Source of the DNA: Gnetum montanum | Taxonomy: Eukaryota > Streptophyta > Gnetopsida > Gnetales > Gnetaceae | DNA length: 64,000 nucleotides | Direction: 5' to 3' | NCBI GenBank assembly: GCA_015680685.1 | Contig: MNCI01025042.1 | Coordinates: 1,046,711 to 1,110,710, forward strand | In this document: piece by piece, positions 58,753-64,000 of the stretch | Layout: every line of letters begins with the position of its first letter | How positions within the stretch are numbered: position 1 is the first letter of the stretch | Position numbers and translations under genes: made by a program | The notes under the pieces: model-generated | What the model saw: only the letters and a program-made list of their open reading frames with translations | Databases searched by the model: none | What the model was told of the DNA's origin: nothing

Positions 58753-58947
58753 ATCACCTACACCTTTTACTCACACTTCTCACCTACTAGCTAGCATACC
58801 ACTATTCACAGCACTCTTGGACATGGTGCAAAAACATCTAGTCAAGTACCGAAGAGTGATGTTGATGCCAAGTTTACTATGATGTTTTACTGTTATTTGT
58901 CAACATCTCTTAGGCCACTCCTCTAGACATTAACAAAGAGGAGCCAA
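58753..58947 (+). other. Element G sequence between H and its 3' LTR, with polypurine tract
   Basis: Ends AACAAAGAGGAGCCAA (58932-58947), the polypurine tract. AGACATTAACAAA (58925-58937) pairs with TTTGTCAACATCT (58897-58909) at 10 of 13 positions, a decayed form of the hairpin seen in B and E. Confidence 0.72.
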
Positions 58948-60879
58948 TGAAACACCACCAAATCTAGACTATGGCATTCTGGCTGCAAATTTTGGCTAAG
59001 TGTTAAGACTATGCTTAGCCCCAGATGAGAGCATAGTTGGCCTCTCATGGAGAGTGTAGTCAACAAAAGGCTAGTTTTGCAAAAAACATTTAAGTGTTGA
59101 GACTACACTCAACCCTAGTTGAGAGCGTAGTCAACCTCTTGTAGATAGCCTAGTCAACATGAAGGTTATTTTTTTGTAGTTTTGGCTCAATGTTGAGTCT
59201 ACACTCTCCCCAAAATGTGAGCTTAGTCATCCTTTGAGAGAGAGTGTAGTCAGCATGAAGGCCATTTTTTTGTAGTTTTGGCTAAGTGTTGAGACTACTT
59301 TCAACTCTAGATGAGAGCGTAGTTAGCCTCTTGTGAAGATCATAGTCAACATGAAGGCCACTTTTGCCAAATGTTTTTCAAGTGCTGAGACAACACTCAC
59401 CCCCAGTTGAGAGCATAGTCAGCCTCTCATGAAGAGCATAGTCAGCATGAAGGCCATTTTTTGCAATTTTGGCAAAGTATTAAGACTATGCTCAACCCCA
59501 AATGAGAGCGTAGTCAACCTCTTATGAAGAGTGTCGTTAGTAGGAAGTAAGTTTTCACAAGTTTTGGCAAGCTCTAGGACTATGCCTGTCCCCATTTGGG
59601 AGCATAGTCAACCTCTCGTGAAAAGCATAGTCTGCAAAAATCCATTTTATCACAAATTTTACTAGCATTGAGACTACGTTCTTCCCCAAACTAGAGTGTA
59701 TTCAACCTCTCATAGAAAGTGTAGTCAGCCAGAATAGTCTTCAGTAGCCTCCACAATGCAACAACAATGCTTAACTCAACTCCAAAACAAAGTCAACTCA
59801 CCTTCAGTAAGTGCAATTAGCAAGATACTTCTTTTTTGTATCCCCTTTTGCCCAAAACTGGGAACTACGCTTGATCCCATGCAAGACCATGGAGAGCATA
59901 GTCCCATAGAGTGTAGTCTCTGGCTTTTATTTTTCAAGTACCTTGTAGTCTTCTTGGCACACACATGTAGTTGGTAGTGTAGTCATAGTCTCATAGTCTC
60001 ACAGAGTTTGGAGAGCATAGAAAAGCAGCAAAGCACAACACCACTAGCCCTATCGATACACCACATGAATAATGATTACACTAAGCATAGTCCCAACCAT
60101 CCCCTTTGCCACGGGGTATCCATCTCTCATTTTCTGCTAATCCTAGACCTATAAATACTCACACCCTCAAAGTTTTTATGGTTGGCAAATCCAAGGAGCA
60201 CTTAGAAGAAAACCAAAGGCATTTTTTTGAACCAAAAATAGGTGAAGTTGTAGATCACTGTAGACCTCCACAACCCAATAAAATACTACAGCCAATGCTA
60301 CACCATAGTGGCCAACCTGGCAGATGCAAACATGTTAGCAAAACACTGATATTTGCAGTCGAACACCTTGGATACTATGACTATGCTATCCACTGCACCT
60401 ACTGTACACCATGTACCTTCTAACCTCTTTTGGTGTTAACTATTGTCAACCCCATTTGGGGTGGTACTCCACTTTATTTTCTCTATTCCTTTGCATTCTC
60501 TACACTTTATTTGCATGTTTCGTCATTTTACTATGTAAACATACTTGAAACTACACTCAGGTAGTGGTCCTTACACATTAACATTATCTGACTTGCTAAA
60601 ATCCTTGACTATGCTTACCCCCTTGGGTGCTTATAACTATGCTCAACCCCACTAACACCGTAAACACCATAAACATCATCTACACCCTTAGCACCATCTC
60701 ACATTAGCACCACAACTAATCATGCTACACCCCCATTGCATCTAATAAGTCCCTGATCAATTGCTAGATTATTTAGAGTGCCCTATCTCTGCCTCCAACA
60801 AGCCCTCGTGTGGATTCGAGGCTAGGTTGTACACCTATGGACCTTAGTGTTCCAACTATTGACATTTTTAATTGCCACA
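58948..60879 (+). repeat. 3' LTR of element G (about 1.93 kb)
   Basis: Starts TGAAACACCACCAAATC. The end GTTCCAACTATTGACATTTTT...CCACA aligns with the corresponding end of the LTRs of B. Right edge uncertain by two to four bases. U3 contains eight 95-bp repeats. TATAAATA at 60150-60157 lies in ACCTATAAATACTC, close to the E promoter. The 5' LTR of G is not in the window. Confidence 0.83.
59006..59765 (+). repeat. Eight 95-bp tandem repeats in the G LTR
   Basis: Units start near 59006, 59100, 59196, 59292, 59388, 59483, 59578 and 59671, so the period is 93-96. Each reads GAGACTACxCTCAxCCC, then GAGAGCATAGTCAACCTCT, then GAGAGTGTAGTCAxCATGAAGG and a T-rich TTTTTGTAGTTTTGGCTAAG. The paired GACTA...TAGTC blocks give internal inverted repeats. 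Confidence 0.82.
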
Positions 60880-61130
60880 GGGATGATGCTAGCTCATGAC
60901 CTAGGAATCAAGTGTTCAACAATCAAGGGAAATTCATAACTTGTAGTTAACAAAGTAACCAAGGTTTATGCATGCAAGGCCAAAAATTTACAACCTTATT
61001 GTGGATTAGGAAAGTAATTATTACAATAATTTACAAAATTTGACATCCCTCATATGTTCTAAAACAAAAATCCTATAAAAAATGCAATTATAACATTAGC
61101 CCTTATTGTGACACCAGATGTGTTTAGTAA

Positions 61131-62466
61131 GTTATCGACTTTGACTATGGACTGTGCTATCCCCATAATGTAGAGCACCAAGGATACCTTTGTGGCTGTA
61201 GTTCATACTGCTCCTGCAAGGAAGTGGTATGACAACATCAAATTTTACCTTATGCATGGTAAACATTCACAAGGCCTAATTATTTCTTAAAAATGACATT
61301 GTACGTAAACAATTGAAATAGTATGTCATTGTAGGTGATAACACATTATGTTGACAGTCCTATGATGGCATATTATTAGTATGCTCAAGAAAAACCAAAG
61401 CCTAAATAGTCCTATAACAAGTTCAAGAAGATGTTTGTGGGGGACATATAGGACCTAGAGCTATGACCTCTAAGATTAGATGGTTAAGCTATTACTGGCC
61501 CTATATGGAAAACAACTATCTGTAGAACATGAAAACTTGTGACACATGCCAATGACATAGCAATCTCATACACATACCACCAACATAGTTGCACACTACT
61601 CGAATAACTTAGTTATTTCAACGGTGGAGATTCGATATCATTGGTCCTATAACACCTAAGTCTTCCACAAGATAGAGTTTCATTATCACTACAATTGAAT
61701 ACTTTACAAAGTGGGTTGAAGCCATTCCCCTAATAAGGACAACATCTAAACAAGTTTGTAGATTCATACTTGATAACATTGTAGCCCATTTTGGCATACC
61801 TATGATGATAGTCACAGATAATGGACCATAGTTTAGTAGCCAAGAAATGAAGAACTTCTATCGTGACTTGGAAATTAAGCACTCTTTCTCATCATCATAT
61901 TACCCTCAAGCCAATGAATAAGTACAAGAAAGAAATAATTCCATCATCAACTTCCTCAAAATGATGTTGAACAACAATAAACACAAGTGGCATGAGTGGC
62001 TTGCCCATGCACTATCGACCTATAGAAAGACCTATGGTACAGTAACTGATGTGACTCCTTATAGCATGGTTTATGATTCTAAATTTGTTTTACCTCTTAA
62101 ATTGCAAGTACCATTACTTCGAGTATCTTTATCTAACTTCATCAATGATGAACAATGTAAGGAGTTACATGCCATGGACCTCAACTTAATGAAGGAGCAA
62201 TAGGTACGAACACTCACTCACATCGAGTGATATTAAGAGAGGTAGAAACAATAGCTCAACCATAACTTGATCAAGCATAAGACCAAGGAAGGTGACCTAG
62301 CACTCAAACTTGTATGTGAGCATGCAAATAAGTTCTTAGCCAACTGGGAGTGGTTCTTCCTAGTCACCAAAGATTACAAAAATAAAGCATTTAGGATTGT
62401 AGACATGGATGGGAATGATTTGGCCAATCTGATCAATCATTCCTATTTAAAGTCTTACTACATGTA
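61131..62466 (+). pseudogene. Integrase of element J
   Basis: VVHTAPARKWYDNIKFYL starts the pre-integrase segment. The zinc domain is partly visible (GPRAMTSKIRWLSYYWPYM ... CDTCQ). WRFDIIGPITP has the first Asp; MIVTDNGP the second; but the YYPQAN block continues with a stop and Gln in place of the catalytic Glu. The C-terminal part is better kept (61961-62203 and 62267-62466), with GDLALKLVCEHANKF, FLVTKDYKNKAFRIVDMDG and LKSYYM at the end, matching LKSYYV of G. Several stops; inactive. Confidence 0.83.
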
Positions 62467-62489
62467 GCCTACTAGAACCAACAACCAAT

Positions 62490-62660
62490 TACCAACATCG
62501 ACAACCTGTCAAGGCCTTAAACTAGTAAGATGGCCTACCAATGCCTAAAACTAGTGAAACCATGATCCACTAAGACCTTAAACTGGCACTACAGCCTACA
62601 AGGGTCTTAAACTAGCACCATGGCCCCCCACGGCCTTAAGCTAGCAACATTGGTGACTTG
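62490..62660 (+). repeat. Post-integrase repeat array of element J
   Basis: Units AAGGCCTTAAACTAGTAAGA, AAGACCTTAAACTGGC, AGGGTCTTAAACTAGC and ACGGCCTTAAGCTAGC, about 30 bp apart. Confidence 0.82.
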
Positions 62661-63636
62661 GGTAGTTTGGTTTCATTCATCAATCTATGTGACATTATGC
62701 ATTGTAACATGTCATCATGCTTTATTTGCTTGATTTTCTTATCCACTTGAAGTTGTGCTTGCAGGATGATGCTGAAAGTTATCATAAAGGTGCAACCCAT
62801 CATAGTAGCAAGTCACTACATAACCTTGAAGCATGAGATTTGGTGAGTTTGTCTTGTTGCACTAAGAGTGCTTATCTCATTATTATTCCTGCTATCATCT
62901 CTTTGAACCTAATCCCGTAACCTTGTTATAGCCTTCTTTACCCTAAATAGAAATGTTAACCTATTTTTCGCATTTATGCACTATGACCTTATGACATCCC
63001 TTCGTCATGCTTCACAATCAAGTCCATTGAATGTAATACATCTCATTCAATGGGAAAACTAGTAAGTCCATCAAGTGTAACACATCTCATTCAATGGGAA
63101 AGCCATTAAGTCTACTAGAAGTAACACACCTCATTGAGTAGGAAAACCATGTCAAAACCAACCTTAGCAAAGAAACCTAATGAACAGTTCATCCCAAAAA
63201 AATGGAGGGGCAAACTGCCAAGAAGTTGGATAGCCAAAGAAAATAAAAGAATGAACCTATGACTGCAAACATGCAAAGGGAGGAGCCTAGTGACCAAAGA
63301 CACCTTGGAGTGAGGTGATGGTTCCTCAAACGCATATGCTGAGTGAACCATGCCTCAAAACATGAATTGCCAAAATCACTTACTAACCAACATGTCAGTA
63401 CCATAGTCATGATGTTAACTATGGAATGCATTGTTAGCCCTTATGATCATTTCCCTATGACCAAATTACCATAGTTTCATCATAGCCTTATCTCATCATC
63501 ACAAGCACTCAGTGACATGGTTCAACATAATTGAATCAAGTGTGAAGATGGAACGCTAGTGGTGGACCAGTATTGATGTTTTGTATTCTTTTTTGATGCC
63601 TATCAAGTCAATCCTCTAGACACCAACAAAGATAAG
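62661..63636 (+). other. 3' non-coding region and polypurine tract of element J
   Basis: GTGCTTGCAGGATGATGC at about 62755 with CCCATCATAGTAGCAAGTCAC matches E and G. Three direct copies of a 48-50 bp unit (AAGTCCATCAAGTGTAACACATCTCATTCA-like) lie at 63021-63150. ACCAACAAAGATAAG (63622-63636) is a decayed polypurine tract. No gene recognised. Confidence 0.7.
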
Positions 63637-64000
63637 TGAATAAAATACCACCAAATTCACATGTTGTAACCCTTGTAACCCCATCTCATGAAACCCAAGC
63701 TAAAAATTCATTGTAAATGTGAAGATTATAATCCATGAGGAGCAATCTCACATACTTTATACTTTTGGGACTAAAAATTCCTCATAAGAGATCAAAGCCT
63801 CATCCCCCAAGTGAAAAAATTCACATGATGTCTATATTTTAGCTTGGGAAAGTTAAAAAAGCCTTTTGGCATGCCAAAATTAGCATTCTGATGGGTTTTA
63901 TGGAGGGTATAGCATCTTCTACATTAAAGACACTTGCATGGAGGTATAACTCACCTACCACCAATGTGGAGGGATGTAATAGCATCTATGCTCAGCATGG
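63637..64000 (+). repeat. 3' LTR of element J, start only
   Basis: TGAATAAAATACCACCAAATTC is a variant of the TGAAACACCACCAAATC start of G; cut by the window edge. Confidence 0.7.

Larger units (their letters stand above)
60880..64000 (+). mobile_element. Element J: Ogre/Tat-like element, 3' part
   Basis: Integrase, post-integrase repeat array, 3' region, polypurine tract and start of the 3' LTR; the upstream part is displaced or lost to the left of G. Motif order matches G and B. The first 250 bases (60880-61130) are non-coding or too decayed to read. Confidence 0.78.

Overview
The window is plant nuclear DNA made almost entirely of nested Ty3/gypsy LTR retrotransposons. I found no intact host gene, rRNA, tRNA or CRISPR array. 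Evidence for a plant is the chromovirus-free Tat/Ogre-like and Athila-like gag/pol signatures, GT-AG introns, plant TATA boxes in the LTRs and AAACCCTA (telo-box) motifs. Multi-kilobase LTRs and deep nesting point to a large, TE-rich genome. A gymnosperm is possible, but nothing here proves the taxon.

Layout, with my own element names. Element C (minus, 1-4406, runs off the left edge) has gag, leader, PBS and 5' LTR. Element D (minus, 4407-21500) has 5' LTR 19990-21500, gag, protease and part of a spliced gene on the opposite strand; C interrupts it at 4406/4407. Element E (plus, 9353-18120) is a complete young copy inserted in the gag of D, with 1.4-kb LTRs about 2% different and a perfect 5-bp target duplication GGTGG. 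E carries gag and protease but no reverse transcriptase or integrase. Element F (plus, 21591-27933) is a different gag-protease-only element; its 3.5-kb 3' LTR contains pieces of captured host genes. Element G (plus) is in three pieces: integrase 27934-28760, 3' region 47768-48889, then 58753-60879. Element B (minus, 28761-47767), the largest and a relative of C, D, E and G, and element H (minus, 48890-58752, Athila-like) are inserted in G. Element J (plus, 60880-64000) is another relative with a decayed integrase and a 3' LTR cut by the window edge.

C, D, E, B, G and J form one Ogre/Tat-like superfamily. They share a protease with a V-D-D-G active site, a CxxH-x4-GH zinc-finger-like motif in gag, arrays of short repeats with a TTAAACTAG-type core after protease and after integrase, and a polypurine tract that is one arm of a hairpin. 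B and D also carry, between protease and reverse transcriptase and on the opposite strand, a multi-exon gene with matching splice sites and a conserved C-terminal coiled-coil-like region. In B it lies where Ogre elements have their known protease-RT intron, so an antisense spliced gene appears to sit inside the intron of a retrotransposon. This is the best candidate for something undescribed.

All coding regions except parts of E carry stops or frameshifts, so no element here looks autonomous. Bases 1086-1358, bounded by single Ns, look like an assembly artefact.
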